Program-made: the position numbers and the translations under genes
Shown here: positions 1 to 13,400 of the stretch, in pieces
How positions within the stretch are numbered: position 1 is the stretch's first letter
Layout: every line of letters starts with the position of its first letter
Notes under the pieces: generated by a model
The model's input: the letters and a program-made list of their open reading frames with translations, nothing else
What the model was told of the DNA's origin: nothing
The model's database searches: none
Source of the DNA: Alectoria sarmentosa
Taxonomy: Eukaryota; Ascomycota; Lecanoromycetes; Lecanorales; Parmeliaceae
Reading direction: 5' to 3'
Assembly: GCA_009733775.1 (NCBI GenBank)
Contig: WOGZ01000083.1
Location: forward strand, 1-64,000
DNA length: 64,000 bases

Positions 1-3000
1 TATATCGCTCTTTTATATAAATAAAGATTTTTATTTTTATATAAACTTTAATTTTGATATTATTAATTACGTTATTATTCGAAAACGTTTTAATGTTATA
101 AAAATAAAAAATATTATCGATTATATATAAAACGTTCTCGCTTATATACGCGATAACTTAAATAAAACGTAATTTGCGATAATTAAATAAGTTAATTATT
201 ATAAAAAAGATATAACGTTTAAAAAAGACGATCTCGTCTTTTTTAACAACAAAAATATCGTTATTAATAAATTATTTAAAAAATTAAACGATAAAATGTT
301 CGATTTATTTAAAATTATATTCATTATCGATTCTTTTTACAAATTGAAATTATTTAAAATCATAAAAATTTATAACGTTTTTTATTTTAAACTTTTAAAT
401 CTCGTCGTTATCAATTTATTATTTAATTAAAAAAACTCTTTTTTTAAAGCTATCATCGTTAAAAATAAAAAATAAAAAAATAATTAAAAATATATTAAAT
501 TTAAAGAGATTATGAAATCGTCTTAAATATAAAATTAAATAAAAAAACGTCGATAAAGATTTCAATTAATATAATATTAACGAAAATAAATTCGATAATG
601 CAAAAGACGTAATAAAAGATTTTTATAAAAGATATTCAAATAAGTTAAGATAAAAAGATTAAACACTATTCAATTAAATTAACGATTAATTTATAAAAAA
701 AAATTATCATTTATTTTTTCTCTTTTTTTTTTCTTTTTCATAATCGTTATTATTATAATAAGTGATAACGATTATATATAACTTTCAACTATTATGCGTG
801 CGTTTTCACGTCATTTTTTCAAATAACAAAATCGATCGATATCGATGATGATAACGTATCGATTCAAGGTTTAAAACGAATACGCGGCTTTCGTTATTCA
901 CATTATAAACACCTTTCGAAGTCTCTTAACGTCGTTTTAAAACCTCGTTATCATTATTATTAATTTTATTCGATATTATATATATAATAATTTATAAAAA
1001 AAGATTACTCAAAATATTATCGAAATATATATAAATTTTAAATAAAGTTTAATGTTTGCGATTCGATTCGATTCGAGAGATTTAATTTAATTATATTATT
1101 TAATTTCTGCGATTCTTTTTTCACTCAAAATATGAAATATCAAATAATATTAAATATTTAAATGCTTCGACGACGATTATAACGTTAATCTTTTATCAAA
1201 TCACGTTATTTTTAAACGTTTAAAACGATAAAACATTATAATATCGACGATGCTATAAACGAATTTCTTACGACATATTATTATCGTTATTATCGCCAAC
1301 TTTTTTTAATTAAAAATGATTATCAATTAAATGTTTTAAAGATATAAGGCAAATTATAAACACATTTTTTCGATTTTCACAACGCTAAAACATCGTTTTT
1401 TAAAAAAAAGGGATAATATTACGAGCGTATTCTATATTCTTAATAAAATTAACTTTTTTTTAATATCACATTTTTTTAAAATTACTCGATTGAGTTTAAC
1501 GTGACTTAATAAAAATATTTATTTTCATATAAATGTCTTTTTTTTATGTATATATTTTCTTTTTACTTTATTATTTTATTTAATACATTTATATAATATA
1601 ACTTTATATTAATTTTAATATTAAATTCGTGACTTTCAATTCTCGAATTTAAATTTATTATTATTGAAAATAAACGAATTTGATAATTTAAAGCTAAATA
1701 CGAATTTGAGTGATTGTTTAAATTTAAATAATTAATTATATAATATATTAAAAAATTGATATATTTTAAATCGATATGTTCTCAACGCTTTAGAGTTTCG
1801 TAACGAAAATAAAAAAAAAGATGCAATGTTATTAGGCGATTCTTAGTCTTATAATTTCTGATTTATAAATTAATTTTTCGATTAATTCTTTTATTAAAAT
1901 CGTTAATATAGATTTTTAATAAATAAAAAGCGTTATATATGCGACATTCGAAATTAAAATAATTTAAAAAATAAATAACGAGTATATAAGTCTTCGTATA
2001 TAAGATAAAATTGTTTATTATATATAAATAATCGACGCTATAAAAGAACGTATTTTGATATTAATGTAAATTGTTAAAAAGAGTTTATGATGTGTTATAT
2101 AAAGATTTTAATGTTTTTCGAGTAAAATATTAAGCTTTCGACGTAAGTGAGTGTTATTAAATTTAATTTATAAGACGTTATGCTCTTTACGGCGAAGATA
2201 AATGCATTAAAATATGCGTAACGATTATAATATTAAGATTTCGATTTTAGGTCTTGAAAATGTGTTTTCTTGCGGAGGCAACAGCAGGCTCATTTTTAAA
2301 TCGATCGAGTCGTCATAAAGAATATGTGTTATTTAAGTGATGTTCTTTTAGTTTCGTCACGTATATAACGAGTTTTTATTATATTATCGTCGATTTTTTG
2401 CGAGGAAACTTGATAATGCGAAGCGGAGAAAAGTTTCTTATATTTAATATAAGAGGTTTATTTTCTGATAAAATCAAATGTGATAAAGAATGTGAGTACT
2501 TTAATATGTGTTCTTTCGAATAATGTAAATTACGATGAAGGTTTTTTATTTATAAAATGTTTATATAATAGAAAAACTTAGCGTGTTTTTTATTAAACTC
2601 GATCGCTTATTTCGAGCAATAATAAAAAAAACTCGTCACTTTTCTTCGTCGAATAAATATACGAAGAAAATTTATTATAATGTTAAAATTGATATAAAGT
2701 TTAAAATTATATAAATGTATATAATGAGAATAATAAGTTTAGAAAATTATATATAAAAGAGAAAGATTTATATATAAGTTTCGAAATCACGTTAGAGCAG
2801 ATAAATTCGATAAACTCGATAAAATTAAATAAAGTACGCTTATAACATTAAAGAGCTTGCGAAATTTCATAATTTATTACATTTATAACATCGTTATTAA
2901 AAAATAGATTTTCGAAAAAAATTGAATCGAAATGAAAATTTTAATTATTAATTATATAATATAATATAACGAACTTCAAAATTATTATAAACGAATTATT

Positions 3001-3099
3001 CAAATTAAATTTAATCAGAGAAAAAAACCTTATTACTTTATAAAAATTTTATTAAAAATCTTTAAATGAAAATTCGCATAATTTAATATAAATTAAAAA

Positions 3100-5450
3100 T
3101 TATTTCGAATTTATATTTAATATGACGAAAAAAAAAAGCGAAAAATCGAAAATCGTTATTTATATTAATAAGCGAATTTTTAAATCGAAATAAAAACTAA
3201 TTTATTTAAGTCGCTTCACACATATTATTCGTATTAATATAAACGAAAATCTTTTATACGTATATAACGTTTATAATTAATCGCAAAACGATTTTAAAAT
3301 TGACGAAATTATAACGATAATCGAAAAGATTAAAGAAATCGAATCGAACGCGAATCATTTATTAATCGATAATTTTAATATTTATAATTCTCGCTGAAAG
3401 AGAATTAACATTCGAATAAAATCATTAAATCGTGCGAAAAAGCTTTATGAATTAATAAACGTGAATAATTTAAGATTTTTTTTTAAAAAAAACACGATTA
3501 TATGATAAAATTTAAATAAAATCTTTAATATATTAAATAAATAAAATGAATTTAATATAATACATCGCTTATTTCTTAAAAAAATTATTAAATAAAAAAT
3601 TAAATTATGTTTCGATAAAAATTATTCTCGATTTTATATAATAAATAATTGAAAAATCGAAAAAAAGACTTTAATTTAAAATGAATTATAATAAATTTAA
3701 ATGAGAATTTTAACGTTATGCTTTAAATATTTCGATAATAAAACATTTTATTAAAATCATTATAAATAACTTCATTAAAGCGTTTATTTTAATTCTCGAT
3801 ATAATAATAAAGAAAACGATTTTTTAAACACGATATTTCAAATTTTTTTATATTAATTTTGAAAATGATATTAAAATAATGATCGATTTAAAAAATAAAT
3901 TAAAGATAAAGATTTATAAAAAAATTAATGTCGCTTTTAACATTAAAGAATTAATTAAAAAAAAATTATAAAATATAAACATGCACGCAAAAAAACAAAA
4001 TCTCTTATTCGACGCATTATTAAATCAAAACATCGTTATAAAATAATCGAAGCATTAAACGATATAAAAAAGATTTGAAAATTAATTCGTTGAATCAAAA
4101 ATCGCGATACGCTTTTAATAATATTCATATTATCAATATAAAAATAAAAATAAAAACACATTTTAATTTATAATTTATAAAAAAAAGTTATTATATTAAT
4201 TTAAATCTTTTTTTTAAAACTTTTAAAAATAGATTTAACGAATATCGTAAAATACGAATATTTCGAATTTATCGAATTATTCGATATTATAAAAAAAGAA
4301 ATTATTAACATTATTAAAATAATATTCAATAATAAAATTTTAAGTTAATTAAAAATATTTAACGAAATTCTCAAAATCGTTTTTTCAATATTATTTAACG
4401 TTTATATAAAAATATATTATTATCTCAAAATTTTCAAAAAATTCATTATCGTCGTTTTAAAAAAAATCGAAAAAGAAGATTATATAATTTTAAAGTTATA
4501 ATGTTTTATCGTTTTACTTTGCATAATAAAAAAAGTCTTTAAATTGATATTAATTTCACGACTTAATTATATCGTGAAAAAACACAATTTATTATCTAAT
4601 ATTTATTTCGAAAAAAGATAAACAAGGTCGTCGAACAACGCAATGTATATTTTAATAAAAAAAATTTACGTTATATAAAAAAGAAAAGAAATGATTATAA
4701 TTTTTTTTCTCGACGTTTTAAAAATATTCGATAACGTTTTTCACGAAAAATTATTGTATAATTTGAAAAAAAAAAAAAATTACGAATTTAATAAAATATA
4801 TCGTTAATTTCGTTAACGAGAAAAATACGAAATTGCGATTTTCAAATCAATTTTTCAATTAAAAACCAAAAACGAGAATTTTATAAAACTTCTCTTTATT
4901 TTTTATTTTTTATTTATTTTATAACGTCGATTTGTTAAATAAGTTTATAATAAAAAAAACGTAAATAATAAATTATATCGACGATATAATCACGTTATAT
5001 ATAAGTTTAACTTTCGAATAAAATTATATTATAATGAAAAGAAATTATGAAATTATTTTAAAATAAACACGAAAGTATATCTTTATATTTATCTTCGTTA
5101 AATATCAATTTATTTATTTTATAAAAAATTACGAGAATTATGAAAATTTTCAAATCACAATTAAAATCATTATTTTTTCAAATAATAAATATTTAAAATC
5201 GAAAAAAATCGTTAAATATTTAAAAATAATATTCGATAACGTTTTAACGTGAATATAATAAATAAAGTATATCGAAAATATTATCGCAATGAAATTTAAA
5301 ATAATCATTATTCTCGTCGATAATAATTAAAACGTTTTTATCGCGAATTTAATTTACATTTATATCGTATATATTTTTTCGTTAATGTTACACGCAATTT
5401 TAATATAACTTTTCAATAAAAATTACGAAAATAAAAAAATCATTAAAAAA
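3100..5450 (+). mobile_element. Tad-like non-LTR retrotransposon relic (endonuclease and reverse transcriptase)
   Basis: Reading + strand codons through the stops gives degraded LINE ORF2 motifs in the right order. Around 3140-3270 there is VIYINKRIF and then YNVYN, as in the apurinic endonuclease of Tad elements. At 3353-3395 HLLIDNFNIYNSR fits the HLLxGDFNxHN box with G-to-A and C-to-T changes. At about 4700-4770 FLDVLKIFDNVFHEKLL fits the RT motif LDVxxAFDNVxHxxLL. At about 4880-4945 a GxPQGSPLSPILYLFYNADLL box is visible as GIL, stop, NFSLFFIFYLFYNVDLL. At about 5118-5150 KKLREL-KFS fits the KYELxHF box, and at about 5213-5250 KYLKIIFDNVLT fits the post-RT LGxxxDxxLTW region. The (F/Y)xDD catalytic box, RNase H and ORF1 could not be placed. 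The element is dead. Confidence 0.82.
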
Positions 5451-8028
5451 ATGTGAACGAAATTACGAATTATTTAAAAGAAAATTATCAAAATCATTTT
5501 TAAAAGCAACATTAAAATCGCTAAAAAAATATTTAACGCGAAAATGAAATTTATATTTATCGAAATATAAACGAAATTTATAACGAAACAAGCGGTTTAT
5601 AAAAGTATTATAAAATTTTATAAATAATTTATTATAAAACGTTTAAAATTTATTGAAAACAGATTTTGATTGAGAATTTCATTAAAATGAATTTTTAAAA
5701 ATGAAAATACGAATTAATTGAAAATTCGAATATTATTTATTAAATCATTATAAAAAATTCTTATTAAAATGAAAATTAGGAAAAAAATTTACGTTTTTAT
5801 CGATCATAAAAGATTATTAATAAAAAAACTCGTTTTAATTTATTATATAAATGATTTTAAAATCGACGAATAAATGAATTATATGATAATTAATTATAAA
5901 ACGAAAACGCAGAAAAATCGTTATATAAAAAAACTTTTTGATTATATTATTTATATCTCGAAAATCGTAAAAATTCTTTTAACTCTCGAATTAATGATAA
6001 ATATAATTTATATTTATTTTAATTTACTTATAATAATCTTTATTAATAATTAAATAATTATTCGATTAATCGTCGATTTAAAACATAAATCGAGATAATT
6101 CGTTTTGAATTAAATATTCGAAAAAACACATCAATTCAACGTAAAAAATTTTATACATTAAATTTTCGCGTAAATAAATATTTTAAAAAATGAAGCGATT
6201 AATAAAAAAATAAAAAAGACAATTAAAATAAACTTAATTAAAATTAAATATTCACATTTATATTTAATATCACAATTTTTAAACATTTTTAATAACGATG
6301 TTAAAAGAAAAATATAAAAAAAAATGAATTGAGATATAAAAAGATCATTCACATAAAAAGATCTTTCGAAAAATTCAATTCGAATTGAGATTTGTTAAAA
6401 AGACGTTCGCACGATATTCAAATTTTAATCGAAAAAACGCGACGATATTTTTTCAATTATAAACAAATAAAATAATTTTAAAAGATTTTCTCTTTAACAT
6501 AAAATGAGCGAAATTTTTGAAATGTTTATATAAAAAAAATCGTTAAATTATCATTTACGTATTATTAACATATCTTATATTCGCGAAATTTCGAATAACG
6601 ATATTTTAAATTAACGATAAAAACTTTCGAGATTTGATTATTTTATTAAATAAAAAAGCATTTTTTAAACGCGTCGTTATTTTTATAATAAAAATAAGAT
6701 TATTAACGTGATGTTTAAATTTATCGATAATTCAAATTTTCGTTAATTTTCAAATTTAAGTTTAAAGTGTTTTGCATCGAAATAAGATATTTTTATATTA
6801 TAAATTAAATATACGTCTTCGCGAAAGAACGTTGAAACATTTATATATATAAATTCATTCACATTATTTTTGATAAAATAGATTAAAAGATTTTAATTAT
6901 AAATTTTAAAGTTTATAAGCGTTAATCGAAAAATAAGGCGATCGAATAACGTGAAATTTATTTATATAATAATGATAACGAATAAAGAAATCGATATAAA
7001 GAAAAAAATATAAGAGAATATTAATTAAAGAGAAAATTATTTTCGAAATATAATTATATAAGCGATATTTTATAGACTCGAAAATAATGTATCGAATATA
7101 TAAAAACGATTATTATATCGATAAAACATTTAATTAATAAAATAATTCAAAGAAATCGCATAAATATCATAAAAAAATTATCAAAAATCATTTTTAATAT
7201 ATATCATTTCTCGCATTTATATAATAACTTTTAATTTTAAAACGCTCTCGTTTTTAAAAAATAAAGTTTATTCGAATATTATTTCATTTTCGTAATAATA
7301 ATAAACAATATATTTATTCGATTAAAGAATTTAACGAAGAGTCTTTTAAATACATTTTAAATTAAAATTTTAATAAAAATATATTTAAATTTAATCGTGT
7401 ACGAGTCGAAATACTCGCAAAAATAATCGAAAATGAAAATTTTCAACACGATCGAAAATTTATAAAACTTTTTATCGTCGAATTACGATTTTAATTGCAT
7501 TATTCTTTTAAATCACATTTCATTATCGATTATTAACGAAAATATATAAAAATTGAATTATTAAATTATCGTTTTTATATAAAACGTAATCGATTTGAAA
7601 TAACACGTCTTAATATTAAATAAGAAAATTCGCGAAATAATTATTAATTTCGAGAATATCGTCGATCAATTATTTTTCGAATATATAATTAATATTTTTA
7701 AACATATCGCTCAAATAATGTTTTACGACTTTAAATACGAGATATATTTAATTATAATAATTCGTTATAAAAACGAAAATTTAAAATATAATTAAAAATC
7801 GTCGAAGAAATTATAAATTCTTTTAAAAAAAAAAAAAATTATAAATATAACGTAAGCACTTTAATGAGCGTTTACGATAAAAGATTTTTATAATAAATTT
7901 ATTTGATCTTTAAACATCAAAGTGAGAAATTTATAAATGTTAAATTCAACGATTATTAAAGTAGATTTTTAATTTTGATATGATAACGACTCGATAAAGT
8001 TGAATAAATAAAATTTTGAAAATCGATA

Positions 8029-8050
8029 TCGTCGTCGTCGTCGTCGTCGT
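8029..8050. repeat. (TCG)7 microsatellite inside the RIP block
   Basis: There are seven perfect TCG units in otherwise AT-saturated sequence. Because CpG is the step least hit by RIP here, a CpG-containing triplet run can survive or expand. It could also be a codon-repeat remnant of an element ORF. Confidence 0.7.
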
Positions 8051-9376
8051 TATAATAATAAAAACCTTTTCTCAAAACTCTTATAATCAAAAAAATAATA
8101 TTTTTAAAATCTTTAAACAAATTGAGAGTTTCATAAACGCGAAAAAATAAATAAATAAATAATCACGCGTTAATAAATAAACGCGTTTTTGAATCAATCG
8201 TCAAATTATTAAATTATCAAAATATAAAATCAAACGTCTTTTCACGTTTTTTCGTCGCAAAATCGCTTTTCAATCTCATTAAATTCAATTTAAAATTTTA
8301 TCGTTTTCGCAATAATTATATTCGAAAAAAATCTTTTTAAAAATTAAACGTTAATATTCAATTATATGTTGCGCTTTATTAAAAAGCGATCGATAATATT
8401 CATTTATTTTAAATAAATTAATTTTCAATAAATCTTTATATAGCGAAAGATTTTCGTACACTTTTATTACGATTTTTTATAATAATTTTGAAATAATATT
8501 TTTTAAACGAATAATTATTTTATTATTTTAAAAAAATTTAAATTATACGAGCAAAGCGATGCGAATAAAATAACGTTGAAAATTTAAACGATAAAATTTA
8601 TTTATAATTTATACGAGATCGTTTAACATTTATTAATATATAATAATTAAACGTTTATAATCGATTTATTTCAATTATTTAACATTTATATATTAACATT
8701 TTTAATAACATTAACGCAAATAACAACATTAAATTAATATTTAAATAAATAATTAATTCATTTCGTTTAATATGAGTATTTTATATAATTTCAAAAACGT
8801 TATCGTTATCGATTTATGATGAAAATCTCTTATACGAAAACGATATTTATTAATCTTTTAAATAAATCGTTTTTAAAACGATTTATAATATTTCTCTCGT
8901 TTTTCGCGATTTAAAAAAAAAAGCATAAATAATAAATTTCGAAATCTTCGATAAATCGAAATCGCGATAATGCAAAAAAATGAATAAATACATTAAAAGA
9001 CTTTTATAAAGAGAATAATTTTTAAAAATAATATATTAAAATTTTATTTATGATTTGAATAAAGAGACGATAAATAAAAATCTTTTTTTAAAATATTTCG
9101 CACATATATTTTAAAACGTTTTCGAAGATATTAAATTTCTCGACGACTTTTATAAACGTTACGAAAAAAAAACTTTTGTTTTTTAAACGTTATTATTATT
9201 TTTAAAAGCAAATTTTGATTTTTAACGTTTTTTCTTTGCAGCGTAAAACATTTTCAAAAAGTTTTAATGATTTAAGAGCTTTAAAACATTGAGAGCATAG
9301 GATTATAAAGGATTTTAAGATATTAAAAGCTCATTTTATCATCATCGTATGGGAACTTAAAATTCATAAGCTTGTT

Positions 9377-9481
9377 TTAAATAGCGTAATAATCCATCTC
9401 GGGGGTGGGAACCTCGAGCGTGGATTCACTTGGTTGGGCCTTAATCGCCTATGAAGCCCCTCGGGGTGTCCAATATGAATT
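9377..9481 (+). mobile_element. Un-mutated 3' terminal segment of a LINE
   Basis: About 100 bp of GC-normal sequence (GGGGTGGGAACC, GGTTGGGCCTTAATCGCC, GAAGCCCCTCGGGGTGTCC) lies between the AT-saturated block and a simple AATC tail. Non-LTR elements end in a short 3' UTR followed by a simple repeat tail, and the orientation agrees with the + strand LINE upstream. I infer this is the 3' end of that element or of a second copy nested downstream, and that it escaped RIP. I recall similar ends on fungal Tad elements but cannot verify it here. Confidence 0.55.
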
Positions 9482-9501
9482 AATCAATCAATCAATCAAT
9501 C
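9482..9501 (+). repeat. (AATC)5 tail
   Basis: There are five perfect AATC units. The position at the junction of repeat block and unique sequence, after a GC-normal terminal segment, is what the simple-repeat tail of a LINE looks like. It marks the likely insertion boundary, with unique genomic sequence starting at about 9502. Confidence 0.75.
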
Positions 9502-10421
9502 GACAGCAATTAGAGGAGAAAGGACTCGAGGAGGAAATGAGTTGTCGTGGCTGCCGTGCGACTGATAAAAGTGCAAGAGCTTGAGTTGGATAACGGTAAT
9601 CATCCAGACCCAAGTTTTTCAAGGCAGTACTGTCTTCTGTAGCAAGAGCTTGTCGAGCTTGTTTGACTGCCTACCCTGCCTAGCAGCTACCCACGGCAAT
9701 CCACTTCCCACATCTACAGCCAGCAAAGTATGCAGCAGGCTCCGGACTGCAGGCTTATCCATCTCTTACTTGCCTTTGCCTTGTTGAACTTCTGTACTCA
9801 GCTGTACTCTGTACCGTAACAGCATCTAGCGCCTTCCTTACTCATCCATCTCATCCGTCAATGTCAAGGTATCAATCGAAGCTAGATGATGTCACGGAAA
9901 ATGCTTGTGGCAACCATGATGACAATCATCCTTCAAAGGGCATAGCATTCTCTCATCCAATTCTTTCCTTTCAGAACAGCTATGAGAGAAATCAACTCAT
10001 CAAGGACACAGCACGCAAAGATTTAGCAGACACTTGCCAAAATCAACCCTTCTTATCGCATGCTATTCGAACTAGTCCATGTCACGCTGTCACGCTGTCA
10101 CGCTGTGCACTTCGCTCTCTATCTGATGCGCCCTGCTTGGGTTTTCCCCACCGTCAAATGCATCCTCATCAACATGACCTCCACTTTCGAGCCTGAGTCT
10201 TTGGTACTTCAATACCCGTGCTTTGCTGGGAAGCTGCTCTGCCCTGACCAACAAAAAGTACTTCAACTAGGGGTTACGCGCAGCAAGCAGCAAAGCTTCC
10301 GATGCATCACAAGTCCCTATGGACTTTGAAGCAAGCACACCGATCCTCCCGGGAAGAAGAAACCAAACTCTCGCCGTCCAACGTCCACTAGACACCCCCC
10401 GCCTGTCAATCCATGTCACGA
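9502..10421. other. Intergenic region between repeat block and first gene
   Basis: About 0.9 kb of ordinary base composition without a supportable gene. It holds a 3x tandem octamer (GTCACGCT, 10081-10104). The remainder probably includes the 3' UTR of the minus-strand RRM gene that ends at 10422. Confidence 0.6.
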
Positions 10422-13400
10422 TCACAACCGTCCTTCCATCGCATCCTGCAGGTCGTCACCCACTTCACCGCTAAGTCCACCTGGGATAAGCGCATACAGA
10501 AGCTTCCACTCCAAGTCTCCAATCGCGTCCATGGTATTGGCCTCCAGGTCAATGTTCTCTGTGATATGTGCGATTCCACCAAAGGGTCCCATGTTGGGTC
10601 GAGTGACGGGATTATTGGCGATGACGTCCGCATAGAACTGTTGACAACCAATCAGCAACATGGTCACCAGTCAAGGGCCAGCTTATAGATGGAACTACCC
10701 AGGCTTACCTCAACTACATCTTCATCCATGTCTGGCTTACGGCCAAGAACTTCGAACGGCCACCATCGGCTAAGTGGGCTGATACGGAAATGGTGACGCG
10801 CATAGTCAGTCGCTTCGGAAAGCTCCCAGCGCTGTCTCTCAGCAAAACCTGCAGCGTTCAAGGCGGCCGACAAGAGATCTTTCAACAGGTCTTCGGTGAT
10901 ATGGGGAGACCCTCGAAATTTGGAACCGCCCCTCTTAATCGGAGAACCATAGGAACTGGCAGAGCTATAATCATCAAAGCCTCCAGCAGAAGAGTTGTAG
11001 CTCTTGCTCAGATTGATTGATAGAATGTGTAACATCGAACGAGTAGCTGCGAAGATCTGATTGCGTGTAGCCACGGTGTAATGTTCGGTTGCGTACCAAG
11101 GGAACTTGGCAAGGAGCGAGATCATAGCCTCGTAAGTACGTTGGGGAGATCGCTGAGTGAAATTTGACTGCGGTGACTTGTCAGCCAAGCATGGGAAGAA
11201 GAGTTAGAAGCCCGTCATATCACTCACGCGATGCGGCTGCTCAGCATGTCTAACCAACAACCCCATCTCCTCCGCACTGACGAAAGTCTTGAACCCCGTG
11301 TTATACAGTTCCTTGGCCTCTTGAATCGTTGGCATGCCTCCCTCCCAGCTCACATTCTTCGCTTTAGGAAACAGCTCCTTCAGCAACTCCGCCTGACTAC
11401 TCGTGGCCACGTCCACAACACGATCATTGATGCGAACCATGTGCCTAGGACGAATGTTGAGGGAATTGGAGGCGGCGCGAGCATCGGGGGTCGAGAAAAA
11501 CTCGACGTAGCAATCCATCGTCTTGCCTGTGGGGCGATCCATGATAATGTGGATGGCTGGGCCGAGGTCTGAGGTGATGACTTTTGCATGCGGTCCCAGG
11601 AAGGCCATAACTTGGGTCTTGGTAAGGTCATAGGGAATCTATCATGGTAGTAGGAGTCAGCCTTGGCAATTTAGCAAAAGAGTACCTCAACATGAGGAAT
11701 GAAAGTCTTCGCTTGGCGGCAGAACTTCGGATGCAGAGAGAGATTGTCAGAAAACAGGCCGCCCTAACTATCAGGAAGACTGCCCAAAGACAAATTCCTA
11801 GATATCACAGATTACAGGTATGCCAAAGATACAGAGGATATGCTTGAATGAAGAGCAACGCAATCTAAACTAAAAGTACAATGCGAGCGAGTGCAGCCCT
11901 GTAATGGGGTACTGAAGCCATGACAGAGGAACAGTTGTCCAAGGACCCTGATAATTGTCTCTCTTCTGAAAAGTAGTAGTGGTGAAGACAGGAATACCAC
12001 CACGTGTGACTTCATTGAAAATGTTTCTCACTTACGTTTCCAACCTTCAGTACACCCCATTCAGCCGGCTTTGTTGATCTGGCTGTCTCGACAAACGGTA
12101 CGTTGTCTTGAGCGGAAATTGTGTCAAGGCTGGGGGGAACGTCGCGAGTAAGGTTCTGAAGGCGAACACTGGCTCCGCCAAAGGCGTGTGGGAACATAGT
12201 ATCCGATCCAGCGCGATAGGGTAAGGAGGGCAGGTCTGGCTTCACAGTTGGCTGAGGGCCGACTCGATTTTGCCACTCGGAGATTTGATGAAGGGCTCCA
12301 GGAAGCTGGCGATCTTGAGCTGCCGCAGGTGTCTGAAAGGCAGTGGTCTGCGCGTACAGAGGAGCAATACGATTCGTCGCAGGAGGACGAGCGTAGGAAC
12401 GATTGTTCGGCAGCGGAGGAGGAACGTATTCCGAACGACCGATCATAGGCTGCTGGCCGTACATCGGATAGGTGGGAGTAGGCTGTCTATAGGTCTGCTG
12501 CCAGACATTGCCATACGCCACGGGCTGAGGAGCAACGTAAGATGGCTGTTGGTAGCCAAAGCCCAGCGGGTACTGCATTTGACTGGGATACCCACCAGGC
12601 CCAAGAAGAACAGGGCCATGATACCCACCGAACTGATTTTGTGGAGGTCCGCCGTAAGCGAAAGGCGGCGCTACGGGTGGCCCAACTCCTGCGTCAGCGT
12701 AGAGCCCCTGGGGGGGACCCGATGGGATGATGCCACCTTGACCAAATCCAGCTGTACCTTGCTGGCCTATATTGTGTGGATTGGAAGCTGTGATAGTTTC
12801 CAACAGTTGAGAACGAGTCTGTCCTGTGTTGCGAAGAAAATTGGCCGGGGTCTTTCGCTGGGCTCCATCTCCGGTGGTAGATAGCAGGTTGGCGTTACGG
12901 CGCTGGTCGATAGGCACACGGATTGTAGAAGGGTCTCCTCTCAATGATTGAAACTGGGAACGATTAGGATTACGGCTCTCCACAGCAGCAAGCTGGTCGC
13001 TGAAAGCTAATTCGTTGGTAGTTGTTGGGGTACGAGCACTCGTCTCGGAGCGAATCCCTTCTCCAACTGGTGACAGCATATATTGGACCAGGTCTTCAAT
13101 GTCTCTCACAACTTGCTCGCGCAGAGCCCCAAGACTGATGAACCGCCCCCCTACTTCTGTCATGTTCTGTGCTTCACTTGCACTAAGTGGAATTGGAGGT
13201 CCGATGGGCCCAAAAACTCGCTCGTAGAAAAAGCTGCGGATAACGTCGGGACGAGATTGCAGTCCTGAGGGTAGATCACCACTTCCTGCTTCCAATTCGT
13301 GGACGCATTCTCGAAGTCTGTCAAGCTCGGGCGGCGTAGGTACTAGCCTGAGATTATTGTCAGTGCCAAGGAGATAGCACCATGTATATCAAGCTTACTT

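Larger units (their letters stand above)
1..9376. mobile_element. RIP-degraded AT-rich repeat block
   Basis: The block is extremely AT-rich, saturated with TpA and with stop codons in all frames. Only one ORF above 60 codons survives, and it looks like a composition artefact. The remaining C and G sit mostly in CpG steps (TCG, ACG, CGA), while GpC is rare. This is the expected end state of repeat-induced point mutation acting on repeated DNA in Pezizomycotina. Parts on the + strand at 3.1-5.4 kb are recognisable as a LINE. The rest (1-3.0 kb and 5.5-9.3 kb) is of the same composition, but I cannot assign it to a family. Composition changes abruptly to about 50% GC near 9.38 kb. Confidence is high for RIP, low for the number and type of elements inside. 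Confidence 0.9.

Noticed and set aside
1640..2230. Possible copia-type retrotransposon on the minus strand (fragments like NAFIFAV, ESLIFYSKN, YINIKI, NVAYI)
   Set aside because: Spacing between the fragments is far too short for copia RT/RNase H, and AT-rich codons produce such strings easily.
5310..5335. VDD-like triplet as the RT catalytic box
   Set aside because: It lies ~130 codons after the PQGSPLSPILYLF box instead of ~45, and after the KYELxHF and LTW boxes. It fits the post-RT STWG region better.
6158..6352. 64-codon ORF resembling a membrane protein
   Set aside because: It is inside RIP-saturated DNA; Ile/Phe/Leu/Lys content is a composition artefact.
6715..7120. Two RNase H-like IDxS/IDKT strings
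   Set aside because: The match is only four residues each and they compete with one another; not enough to place the domain.
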